From Cristatella mucedo (lineage: Eukaryota > Bryozoa > Phylactolaemata > Cristatellidae): a stretch of DNA of 64,000 nt. Of this stretch, positions 12,101-25,500 are shown piece by piece. The notes beneath the pieces were generated by a model. The model made no database searches. It worked only from the letters and a program-made list of their open reading frames with translations, and was not told the origin of the DNA. A program made the translations under genes and the position numbers. Every line of letters starts with the position of its first letter. Position 1 is the stretch's first letter. The DNA lies in NCBI GenBank assembly GCA_009760855.2, contig WPIO01000031.1:3802501-3866500 (forward strand), in the 5' to 3' direction.

Positions 12101-15100
12101 ATGAGCGATTGTGTCAGAAATTTGGGTAACACATTGACACACGTAGGCATTTTTGTGTGCATTTTGTGTGTGTAAGGTATGCTAGCTTGTTTTTTCCACT
12201 TTTATTTTTCGCTGCATCTGTGGCTTCACACTGTCCATATCAGTCTTATACCAACGCTATGCTCACCATAAAAGGCGATCCACTATTTGGAACTAGCATC
12301 TAAAATTGTACTGCACTATCTTGTGTCCTGATACTATTGCTATGTGCCCCAGATGAGGGTTTCCTTGACAAGTAATAATATTTTTTTTGGTCACTGAATT
12401 TAGGTTAGTTTACCAATATCCAATCCCAATGGTCGCCAAGCAGGTCTCCAATCACTGCTTAGCTACATCAGCGTGCGGAGTGCGTGCCACACTTTGTCTA
12501 ACCAGCCGAACGTGTCTGTTGCTTCTTAAATAGGCATACCCTATGATAGCAATGATCCGACCGACTTGCAATCAAAGTGACTTACAGCATGCACTGACTG
12601 ATGCTGAGTCTACGATGCTCGAGAATAAAGCTTCGTCTCCGGAATCTGCCACTGTTGCCAATGACAAAAACCCGCTGCCTGCTGAGCTGCTGGAGACTGT
12701 TGAAGAGTTGATAGATCGCTTTCAAATAAGCCGGGAATCGGCTGTGGCTGCGGTCCGAGCTTTCCCTGAATCCAGTCTGTACGATTGTAAGTTTTCGAGC
12801 AGATCCAGCATCGTGAATTGTTTTTGCTGCTGTCCACCCTAGTAAACCCTTATGCTAGCTTAGCACTTCATACCATTGCAGTGATCGAGTGGTGCCAAGA
12901 GCACACTGCCACGAGCTTTACCAATGCTGCGGCCAGTGGTGACATTAAACACGATGCTAACGAAAGTCGGACAGTGTTCGAATTGCCTTCACATCTGAAG
13001 GTGTTTATTGATGATCTTGTAAACAGTGAAGCATCCAGGTGGGTGGCAAGTTTGCTTGGCACTCACTGTTCGCGCTACTTTGCACCATTGCCTCCGATCG
13101 GCAGCGCATTGGAGAAAGCTCCCTTTAAAGCCAGCGGCCTTAAAATTGGTTCTACACACGCTTCATTCGTTGTTTCAGTTGCAGCAGCCTCTTGGCTTTC
13201 AATTGCTATGTGCCGATGAAATTTTCACGTGCCTTGTCTTGCTTCTGTCGAGCATTGATCGATGAGATACCTGCCAGGTTGTGGAATGTAGCTGCTTTAA
13301 TTGGTCAGATTTTTTAATTGATCAGATTTTACTGCTTGGCCGAAAGCATTCTGCATTCATCAGGCGCTGATTGCTGCATTTGGCTTGCAGTGGTTCTGCC
13401 AGCAGTCTTGCCGAGCAGCTGACGAGCTTGTGGCAGAGCTATCTGCAGCAGCAGGCGTCCATGAGCATGTTTGACTTTCTCAGCGTCAGGCATCTTGGCT
13501 TCGTGCTGCGCTGCTTAGCAAACGGTAGAGGTAAGCAAAGGCTTGGCAGCTATCGGTGTTCCTCACAAGGCATGTCAAGGCCGTCTCTCCCTTTTTGCAA
13601 ATGCTGCTTGGGGCTGCTGCTATTCTTGCAGAGGCTAAGATGCAAAAGCAGGCAAGAACTGTACCATACGGTCTGGACAGAGGAAAGCCTCACCTGGTTG
13701 TATGCCCTCACGGTCAGTATGCTGTGACCAAAGCTCCACGTGAAATGTTTTTATCATGCTAGGTCACAGCCGAACCAGTTTGCTTGCAAAATTTATTAAG
13801 TATGCAGATCTCTACAAACTCTGTTCGTGGAAGTTTTGTGTTTGTGCTTGCTGAAGGTGATTACTAGCTCTTTTGGTCTCATGAGGTCAGTTAATAATGA
13901 TAATAATGGCAATACAAATGAAGCGTGTTTACACCACCACAAGAGAGCTCAATTTCATTCTATCCAGTTGATACATGGAGAAAAGAGTGCATGTCAGTTA
14001 ATTAGTGATACTATGCACAATTGCAGCACGCCAAAGCACACAAAGGGTAATTCATGCAGAATGAGCAAATGCTGTGAAGAGCACATCTTGAAACGTCATC
14101 AAATCAGAAGATGTCCTAATATCAGTCGGTAGTGAGTTCATTGCCCCGGGAGCAATACGAACTGAAGGCAAGGTCTCCAAAGGATGTAAGATAGTTTAGA
14201 TATATTGCTAATGGACCAGTCAATGGAAAGGCTGGTACGATATTAAGACTGATTATGAACATTCCGATTGTCCTATAAGTAGGCTAAAGCAAGAGAATAA
14301 AGGGACCTCAGAGTCAGTGAAAAAACTGTAAGTTGATTTGCTGCTTGATTAGATCCAGTGGTCAGTAAAATGTGGTTTGATTTGGCAGTTGAGACGTTTA
14401 CGACCAAAAAGCCTAGCTGGAGTTTTGTACTGTACAGCCAGTACAACCGGCAAGGACAAACGGCAAGGACAAACGGCAAGTGGAGAGTTATGGAGGTTTA
14501 GCCGTAAAGCCTCAAACGCATCATCTAGCTTGCCATTGTGTTTTCTGTATCGGGTCTCTGATAGAACAACTGAAAGAACAGCTCAATTGTAGATAAGGTG
14601 CTTGCTGCAGCTTTATCGGTCTACCTGCTTGACTCGAAATGGCCTATGCCGACGAGAAATGAAGTCTTAGTATGCACGGACACTACTTCATTGGAAGAAG
14701 TACGTGAGCTATCAGTATTAAATATGCCCTGATTGTTCCCACTTAAGTTCAGTATTCATCCACGAGGCAACTCTTAGTAAGTGCACCTCTTGCAGGTGGA
14801 GCTCTTGCTGGATCGGGCCCTTGCCGACGAACTTTCAGCATACTGCCTTGTTCATGCACACACACTAAACTACGACATATGCGGCTGTGTGGAGAAGAAA
14901 CTTGTAGCATCGTTGCAGACCAAAAAAGGTAATTTGCCTTTTCTGTTCGAGGTGTTTGCGCATTTCTATATGGACCTCAGTAGTGTTGTGTGCAAATTCT
15001 TCGTGCGTATCTGTCCGTTGCATCTACTATGTAGCATAGCGTTTTATAAAATAAAGCAGCTCTCTCGGTTTCTTGACGATGGTAAATGCTAACTAATAAA

Positions 15101-18100
15101 CAATGCATTTTATTTACTTGGTCTGTGTGCCCACCACTCAGTATGTGTCCCCTTTCTCCCCAAATTCGATGCCAGTGTGTCCGTCACATCTCAATTAAAC
15201 CAAATACATGGCCCTGAGCCAGTCTGCAGAATGACTGTCGGCCTGGATGAGCGCCCGCTGACGTACTCTTGCCCACCCTTACTCTCCTGACGTGACAGAG
15301 TAAGAGCCTATTCCCTCTCCCCCTTGTTCTAGCATTCAGTTTTGCTGCACCTCTTGCTGTATAACTGCATAACCTCTTGCCTATAATCCTGATGATAATG
15401 TAGCATTTAAGTTAATTATATTTTGATTCTCTCTGGATTATTCTAATTAGCTCTTTAAGCTGTCTCAAGTGACATCAGCTGAAGGGCATGGGCCATGCTG
15501 AACTGATGTAGAGGTTTATTTTCTCAATCTTGGGATTATTATTGTGCATCTAAAGGCTGTGCTTTATTGCTCTACCCAAAGTAGTATGCGTTCATTAAAT
15601 TGAATGTGTTCTCTCCCCTGGATTAACATATTATCCACAGTGGAATATCCCCGATTGATTGTTGGGCCTTTTTCAATGGAGTATCCTTAGCAAGTTTTTT
15701 AATTTTTTACATAGATTATTTTATTGCTGTCATCTGTGCTGAGGAGTACGACAGCCGCTCACGGATGGTGGCTGCGTTGGATCAGTTCCGCTACCGAAAT
15801 TTTCGCATCGAGCCTGTAGAACACGTGAGAGCTTACGTCTTGAAGAATCTCCAGTCTGCCTCGGCTGGAATACCGACGACGGCTGCTCATATCGACTTTG
15901 AAGGGCAAGTTAAAATTGACTGTGATGGCAGATCTGGTGTTTTCTTATAGTTCGAGACACTGTACACAATTTCTGTATACAATAAGCGGTAAACTTTCCT
16001 CGGAACGTCTCGCTTGTTTAGGTGCTGCACTCGCGTCGTCTGCTCAGAACGTGCCGGCGTAGGCAAAACGCTTCTTGTGAAAAGGACATGCGAAAGAGTG
16101 GTGCGCGAAGTGCAGCATCGTTCTGCTGAGCCGTTGGTGACGATCCAGCTGATACAGCACGACGTTGATGTTGGCGTTGTGCTTGATCGGCTCCTCGACG
16201 AATGCTGTGAACAACGACTGCACAAAAGCCGCATTGTGCATATCAACGTATCTCAGGAGGTTCGTCATTGATGTTCCAAATGCACTTCGTTCTACTTGCA
16301 ATAGTAGAGCCTGCGTGCATCCTAGATCTCTCTTCACGTTGAAGCTCAGCTCCGTCTAAAACAAGATGCATTTGTCTGCGAAACCTTTGAGATCCACTTT
16401 AGTCAGTATGGCTTACGTATCTTTCGATATCTGTTGTTCGTGTTTGCGCATGTGATTGTGTTTAAACGATTTGGAGCAGATTGTCGTGAGGGCGTTGGGC
16501 GTATTCTCATTATTCGTCTGATGAAGTTTTTATTTTTCACTTTGGAAAAAAGTGGAGTTCCCTAAAATTATCAACAACCTTTGCAGTTTGTGTGCAGGTT
16601 GGAGTTTTGGTGCAAAAATGCTACTAATGTTTTAGGTTCGGCACGGTGTTGATGAACTGCTTTTCAACCTTTTGATTCTGGGGAGCTTATGTCAACAAGA
16701 TGGCTATGTTTGGCAACGCTCCGTGAAAGACTATTACATGATCGAAGCCATTCGGTTTAAGACTGTGGATAAGGTGACGATTCATTAGAACCACTGCAAT
16801 GCCATTTTCCCACAGCAGCCGGAGCAGCCTATGATCTGACGATGGCAGTTTCATTGTTGCTGTCAAAATTATGTAGGCCTATTATTAATGTTTAACACGA
16901 CAGTTTATATAATGTATGCTCATCCCTGGTCGACTGAGCTGATTCAGAGTCCGATCGTAGGACAAGTTAACCGTACCAAGTCTTGATTATTTTCAGTCAA
17001 GAGCGCATAATGCACTTCAGAACATGCACTCAGTTCTCGACCTGCTGCCTGCCATGGACTGCCTGAGCCCAGTCCAGTGTCAAGAATGCTACGAAGACAT
17101 TTCCAGAGGAAAGATACCGGCAGGTGAGGGCTATTGAAAGGAGTGAGCAGAAATTTCTTACCCTTATGGGTTAATTTGAAGTATTAGGAGTATGCCTGGC
17201 TTGGTGTCTCACATCCTTCCTCACCTAGTGTGCTCTCACGCCATATGCTCCTCAGTTTCTAGTAGTCTCATTCTTCCTGCCACTAAATTGAAATCTTTTA
17301 GAGATTGGGCTTCTTGCTCTGTCACCGCCCGCATTGACTTGGCATCACCTAAATCTCAGCTGAAGAGGCATTTTCCCACAAAACATTCGCCCCATTCCCC
17401 ACGCGTGAATTTATCTTGTTTTTAGATCTTTGATGCTTTGCATCCTGGCCTCTTCATGATTTATGGCACTAACCAGGGGTCTTACCAACCAGAAGCCCTG
17501 AATGTCTTCTTGTTTACTTTTACATGCTTGTCTGAACATTGCACTTGTGTACTTTTGCATACTTGCCTAAGCATGACCCTTTACCGCTTTTCATTATTTT
17601 TGGGTTAATCCTTCACTTGCAGCTAGTTCTAAAGGACCTGGATAGTGATTCGGGTCTCTTATGGTGCTATACGCCTATTGCTATTTATTTCTACTACAAT
17701 TATAACTACTTATGGCACAGTTAGTTCACGTAGAGCATACTTTAACATACAAACCGTAGGTTTGTGGAGCTTCATTATTGGTGCTTGTTAGTTGACAAGG
17801 GTGATAATTTTTTGCCGTATTTGTGAGCAGACACCATTAGTAGTCCCCATGGAAATTCAGAAATGCCGGGCTGCATCTGTAGAATCACTCTTTAGAATCA
17901 GCAAGCACAAGCTTGAAACAGGCCACACATGGTTGCATAGATTGCCATCGCACTGCCAGCTATTCATTATATTTTGTCTATGCATGTGATTAACCTTTTG
18001 AGAAAAGGGCTTTGCTACAGGAGTTCTGGCTGGCATTTTGTGATTTGGAAAGTGGGATGAGTGCTTTTCTTCATCCAGCATCACATCTCGTGCTAATGGA

Positions 18101-21100
18101 CGACGGAGAATTTCGAGGCGATCCTTGGCAGCGCACTTACCAATACCTCAGCAGGCTCGACCAGCGCCGACCGGTGGCAGACGTCGATCCCAAACGTGTC
18201 GAGGGTAGTCCACTTGATTTGCTCACAACCATTATACGGTACGATAAAAAAACGTAGACGTGCTGCTATTGCAGACAGATGCTGCGTTGAATGATCTTAA
18301 ACGATTTGAAAACCTTTCACTATGCTGTAGGCACTGTGGTCTGGTCAACCCGTCCTGGTCGGAGCTTAGGCACTTCGTGTACTTCCTAAACAGTCAACTA
18401 AAAGACTGCGAAATGTCAGCATTCTGCAGCACTACTGCTAACGAAGATCTGCCCGGATTTTTTGAATTCGTCATCAAATTTATGCTTCGAATGTCAAGAG
18501 TGAGCTAGCCACAGTTGTACTAATTTGCTTGCCTTGTTCAAGCAAGTGCACCTGCGTCCGTGCTTAGAAACACAGCTGACATTTAAATATGCTGCTACTA
18601 ATTGTGGGAAATTGATTACTTTAGTCAATGAATAAAAAAAAATACTGGGTTGCCATCTCTTGATAATAATAATAATAATAATAGTAATAATACAGCAGTA
18701 TAGCATCTTAAGAGAACTTAATCTCTCTCTAGGCACTTTACAGGTGCTGAATATAAAGCAATACCAAATGATTGGTGGTAGCATCCGCAAGCAGCAGGCA
18801 TAGTGTAAGCAGGTACATGCACACGAAGGACCAATCACAAAGACCCACCAAATGCTGTAATAAGCAGGTGCGTTTTAAGCTTCTTTTTAAATGTCGTCGT
18901 GTCAGGGGACGTTATGACATGCATCGGTAGTGAGTTCCAAACTTTTGGAGCATACAAACTAAAGGCACGGTCTCCAACGTTTTTGAGGTTCGCACGAGGT
19001 ATGGTTATACGATTCGTGTCAGAGCAGCTTGTTGTACGATTCTTTGCCTGGTGGGGGAGTAGTTCTGATATGTAGGTCTGAGCTAGAGAATGAAGGGACC
19101 TAAAAGTAAGTTACAGAACCTTGAATTCGATGCACTGCTTGATAGAGGTTTGTCAATGCTCTTAGATGTCGTAATCACTTAGCCTAGGAATTGCCATGTT
19201 TGTAGTAGTATAAACTAATTCGCCAGCCATGTTTTGATTTACCCTTTTTAACTATACATGTGACAACTGCCTCTTATCCGACCTTTTGGTTTCTCCTTCG
19301 TACACTTTGTCCTATTTGTGTCTGCGAGTATTATACTAACTCAGGTGCCTTCAGCCGAACTAAAGTAGTAAATGTGATTTGTTGCAGGACTTTGCCACAA
19401 GATCGCTCACAATATCAGAAGAATCCCCACATTCTCAGTTAGCAGAGGTTTGTCAATGCTTAAGCAACTGCACCTAAAAGAACCCAAAGGGCTGCTACAT
19501 GGCTCATTGATCGACGCAGTATTCGATTGCTGTTGTACCTAAATGTGGGCTTAAATTTAGAATTTGTATTAGGGTTTTGTCATTAATGCGTTACTCGCTG
19601 TATTTCATTAGTTGCAGGAAAACAACCCCGACAAGCTTTTGCATGGAATGGAAATTAAGAGGCACTGGGAAAGCAGTCCACATCCATATCTATTCTTCAA
19701 TCACGATCATCATACGATTACTTTCTTGGGCTTCTGTGTTGACCCAAACACCGGAAGCATCATTGAACAAGAAACTTGGAAAGTTTTGGAAGCAAATGTT
19801 GTGCCCCTGCAACTAATACAGGCACTACGCTTCAATCGCGTCGACCTATCAGAGAACTTCGATGCTAAAAAAAGGTGCGAACTTTGTCAGTTAAAGAAAC
19901 AGCAGTGATATGATGCATCTGTTAACTTCATTTGCTCCTGCTTTTAGCTGGCCTTCCCCTCCTATGCAGCACCTAGACCTGGGTTCGCTAAGCTTATTTT
20001 TTAGTGCATCCCTGCAACACATTGCCTGATTCATTCTCGAAATTAAAAACTACCGTGCGATTTTATTTAGGTCTGAAAAAATTGATAAAATGTGTGCTGT
20101 CATGGGAAACAGCTGCCCCCATGATCCGGACGAGACGTACGAGCTCACTACGGACAATGTGAAGAAGATCTTGGCAATTCACATGCGCTTCAGGTAAAAT
20201 ATTGTACCTACGATCTAATCTAATAGCGGTTATACAAAGGCTGCTCTTCTGGTGAACAATCATTTTGCTTTGGTTGCAGTCAGTAATAAATGTACACGTC
20301 TGCGACATGGCAGACCTTTGTTTTTTCTGCTTTTGTGTATTTTCGTTGGTTGTACAGAGTTTTCTACGGCACTCAACATAGAATAAAAAGATGCATATAA
20401 GCTTAAATTTGTGTTATGTCAAGACCTTTGTACTCGTCACTCGGCCTGGTGCTAATTTTATATATTGTCTCGTGTTTAGTAACGTTTCAAATTAACTGAA
20501 TTAGCACATGACTAATTCCCTTTGTTTGATACACTATCGTAAGTAGAGGTATATTATTTTTATGGGTTGACAAGTATTTTTTTCCGGGTTTTCTGCATTC
20601 ACCGCATCAGCATACTGTACGTTTGTGTATACATTAACATTTCTACCTTAAGTTGTGGTCCAAGCTTGTTGTGAAGCTCCTTCGTTGCCAGACCCACGCA
20701 GTAAGTTACTGAAAAAGGCTGAATGTCGGAAAATTGTTGCCTGCCTGCACATTGCACTCTTTCGCAGCTTTCTTACCCTGAACCTTGGTTCGTAGGCGGA
20801 ACTAGCATATTAGTAAGAGATCGTGCAGTTGCTGTTCAAGCTTAGAGGTACTAGCGTTTTTTATTTTGCACTGAACCAGGTGAGGGCATCATCTTTGCAA
20901 ATGGCTTATAACGTCTCTTGATCTTTAGTGAACTGTTGCAAAAAGTAATTCATAAAGGGGACCTAAGCTACGTAACTTATGCGTCCATGTTAAATGTTGC
21001 ATACATTATTTTTTAGAGTTACCGGCAGATAATTAAATATGACCTTACCCCTTTTGCCAGAGATTCGCGTACTGACTATAATGATACTCATCACGTGAGG

Positions 21101-22031
21101 CAGGATCATGGTACTCTCTCATATTAGTTTCGTCATTTGATGTAATGCATAATACTCAGTTTTGCTGCCTAAACTTTGTTTTGATTATTTTTATAGTTTT
21201 CTGAAAAAGATTTCTTACTCACTTGCAAACTCTCCTCCTGTTGATATCGTGCCGGGAGGAATGTTTGGCCAGTGAATAAGACACTTTTTCAGAAAAAACC
21301 TATAAAAAATATTCAACAACACGTTTAGGCAGCAAAACTTTTTATTATGGCATGCCCCTGCCGGTCAATTAAACATCTGGGTATCTTAACTCATCATTTG
21401 CCGAGGAACCATCGGTGACTAAATAGGCCAAGAATGGGTGATGGCTGATTGCCCCCAAGAGAGTTAAGATAATCAGGCTACCATGACTTCCTATCCGTTT
21501 AGATGGGATTTGCTGGGAATGCAGTTACTTTGCCAAACGTCCAAAACTGTGACTAAGGTCAAACTTGTTTTGGTGCTTTGGTACAATTTAATAATTATTG
21601 CTGTGTAATGACTTAGTCGAATGTGGGCGTTAGTCACAACCAAACTCAGTTCGATACATTGGGTGTATAGAACCTGCAGTGTGTATAAATATATAAATAA
21701 GCAGTGTGTAAGGCCAAAGAGTAAACCATTTCCTGCCACCCCCTGCTTAGTTACGGAGCCTTCTAGCCACACGGCTAAATTTAAAACGCGCCTATTTATG
21801 ACAGCATTTAGTGGATCTCTGTGATTCGTCCTTTATGTGCGTATACGTGCTGACAGTGTGCATGCTGCAGCTAACTACACTTGCATGCTAACCCTGTGCA
21901 TGTCACCCCTAAACATGTTATTTATGTTGTCTATCAAGTATGATATCACTCACCATTCGATCGTGTTTCCTTTACAGCAAATGTAAAGTGCCTTAAAAGA
22001 GATTGAGTTCTATGAGGGTACTTTATTAAGG

Positions 22032-22062
<31 letters not shown>

Positions 22063-22549
22063 CGCAGTGCTCAAGAGAAAAGGCTATTTTGTTTACGTCT
22101 TTCAAACCAAATCACGTGCGTCAAATATAACAGGGAAACTATACCTTACTTCCGGGAAACCCTAGATATATCAGGACCTGAGGAGCAACGTGTAGTGATA
22201 TCGATGCAAGAATTCATGAACCCGAAGTCCTCTGCTCACAACAATCTTTGACGTGACCGCTGCTCTCTCAGAATACCAGTTTACAATCGCAAAAGGTACG
22301 AGTGACTGTGTAACAGGGACTTGCACAAAAGAAGCACCTCTCAGCTCGATGAGGGATCTCACCTGGGGGCCTAACGAGCAACATAATTAATGGACGCCTG
22401 GATTTGGGGACTTAGTTTTTAGTTCATGTAGCCAGTTTCTTGTATCTTACCACGGCTTGTCACCTTGTTTAGGAGCACCAGCCTATATATATACATATAT
22501 ATATAGGCTATATATATACATATATATATAGGCTATATATATATATAGG

Positions 22550-22597
<48 letters not shown>

Positions 22598-25500
22598 TTC
22601 GGTTTGCTAGTACTTATCGACAGAGACCACTCCACGAAATTCCACACGCGTAGATCCTAAGAGATACATTAACCTAATTACTAATGTTCATGGGTGTCAT
22701 CGCCCATTCTGTCCTATATCAAAGGGCAGGCCCAGCCAGGTGATGCCCAGCTGGCCGTATCACACATATGCATGCATGCGCAATGCACGCACGTGCGCAC
22801 GCACAAACACGTATAATGTATTCGTGTAGGATTTACACACTTTATAATTAGTCTAGGTTTTCTTCTGACTGTTCAAGAATGTTTATGTACGTATTAGCTG
22901 TTAGGCCTGCATTTGTGTCATCTGATATGTTACAGTGCTCAAGATGTTCAAGAATGCATATGTTCGTATTCGCTGTTAGGCCTGTATTTGTGTCATCTGA
23001 TCTGTTACACTGCTCACATTCGGTTCATGCATCTTCAATCGCACCTGTTAATGTGAATGACCCCATAGCCCTATTTTTTAGATGCGGAATCCCTGTTGTG
23101 ATCATGGGTGAGACTGGGTGTGGTAAGACACGCCTTATTCGCTTTATGTGTGACCTTCAAGTTCCTAAAGGAGTAAAAATAACGAACATGATACTCATGA
23201 AGGTAGAAACACATTGCTTGCATGACGTGCTTGCAGCTTTACTTGCAGATTTTCTTTCACTTCGTCAAGATTTGTGTGCGGTTCATCTAGATACATGGTG
23301 GTGTGACAGAAGAGCAGGTGAAAACTAAAGTGAAACAAGCATACAAGCTAGCAAAAGAGAACCGAAGGCTGCATCCTCATGTTGACACCGTTTTGTTCTT
23401 CGATGAGGCAAATACAACAGATGCCATTGGTCTAATAAAGGAAATCATGTGTGATGGAAGCTTGGACGGCCTCCCACTCGATGTCGATGTTGGTTTGCGA
23501 ATCGTTGCTGCTGTTAACCCTTACAGAAAGTAAGTTCATGTCGAGCTGCAGGATCGCAGCCTTTTAATCGACTCTGATGGTGTGGCATGGTGGTTTAAGC
23601 TGTATCTCACCCCATATTCTTTAATTTCCCTAAGGCATTAAGGTAGCTTTTTCTCTTAGGGTGTGCAATGGCAAATGTGTTATTATTATTATTGTGGTAT
23701 TTCTCTAAGAGCATTCAATGACGTGCCATAGCTGCTGGTTAGCTAGTTAAGTTTCTATGGTGCTCGATTAGCTTGCCTGTGCTTACTGAAGTACCCTTAA
23801 CAGATAACTGATATTCGGTTAGTAGCCGACGAGTATCTTCTATAAGACCATCTTTAGAGATATCTTGTTTTCTTGCTTTAGTCTGTTTTAAAATGCATGT
23901 ACGTTGACAACCTTGTGCTTGCTCTTCGCGACCCATCTCATGGGTTTTTGTCCTGCATTGGGAAATTCACCAGAAACCGATGCAAATGGTGGTGATTGCC
24001 GTTAAGACCCTTGTGCCTCTATATAAATAAGGCTGTGAAATCAGCTTACATTTATGCTGTGGTTAGTTGTATCATATTTTTGATCTCCTCGGCTTTACCA
24101 ATTCGCATTATATCGCCTAGTTTATTGATGTCAGTCACATTCACTCCTGAACTCGTGAATACTATCTTATCTAGATTCTTTCTGACTAATGATTCTTACT
24201 TTTCACCATCTAAAAAGTGCCTAGAAATGTATTTAGTTCTTTTAATAAAAATAATGATAATAATATATTTAATATAGCACCCTCAGAGAACTCAATCTCT
24301 TTATAATCTCTATACATTTGCTGCAAAGGAAGCAAACTCAATCTCTTTATAAGCACTTTACATTTGCTGCAAAGGAGCACGATTGAATGGTTAGTTGTAG
24401 CATGCTAAATAAACAACAAGAATAACATGGTTAGGGGCGATATGCGCACGGTTAACATACAAGTATGGTTAGTGGCAGCATGCACGGTGTCATCATTCGT
24501 AAGGACATACAGTTCGAATCACAGGGACCAGGTAAATGCTGTAATAAATGAGTGCGAGTCGGAAGTGAGTTCTAGGCTTGGGAAGCATACGAACTAAATC
24601 ACGGTCCCCAAAGGATTTGAAGTTTGTACGAGATATAGGTAAACGATTACATTTCGAAAAGTGGGTGGTAAGATGCTTGGCCTGGTGGTGCAGTAGATCT
24701 GACAGGTAGGCTGGAACCAAAGAATGAAGGGACCTAGATGTGGGTGACAGAACCTTGAAGTATATGCCTTGCTTGACTGGGACCCAGTGCATGTTGGAGA
24801 AAATTGGTGTGATGTGGCAACGGTAAGCTCACAATAGACAAACCTAGCTGCAGAGTTTTGCACCAGCTGTAAGCACCTGATTGCACAGGCCGGCAGACCA
24901 GCAGGCCGTGAGTTGCGTATGTCAAGACGGGATGTAACAAATACATGGACCAATTTAGATGTGGTATCCCTGTCGAAGCAAGCCCGAATTTCATCGATAT
25001 TATGTAGCTGAAAGTAGGCAGACTTGACTGTTAATCTGTTGTGGTCGTCTAATGAAAGGTCGCTTTGGAACATGTCACCTAGATTTCTTGTAGACTCAAC
25101 ACGAGAAATGCTGGCAGTGCCTATTTTAAGTGTTAACCTTTCCAATTTCTGAATCACACTTGGTTTGCCCATAACTAGTAGGTTGGTTGTATCATCATTA
25201 AATTTAACAAAGTTTGCTGTCATGCGGATGCCATCAATATATGCAGCAGGAAAATAGGGAGAATTTGACATGCTGGGAGGCTGGGAAGGTCAAAGCAAAG
25301 GTAAAACTGGGTGTCATCTGCATGGAAGTGAAGGCCTAGATTTTGCCTTGCAATCACATTGACAAGAGGAAGGGTGTACACCGTGAAAAGAATGGGGCCA
25401 ATCACAGAGCCCTGGGGTAGGTAGGTAACCCATATTTCAGAGGTCCTCTGATAATCTTTGTCCTTTCTCATCAATACTCTGGAGTCTCCCATTTGAGATA

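Noticed and set aside
17992-18078. Longer version of exon 16 starting at 18021 (acceptor CTACAG)
   Set aside because: The frame is open, but that acceptor is phase 0 whereas exon 15 ends in phase 1; the CATCCAG acceptor fits phase and homology.
18275-18330. Longer version of exon 17 starting at the acceptor TTGCAG near 18274
   Set aside because: It would break phase with exon 16 and insert about 19 residues before the conserved HCG motif; TGCTGTAG at 18330 fits exactly.
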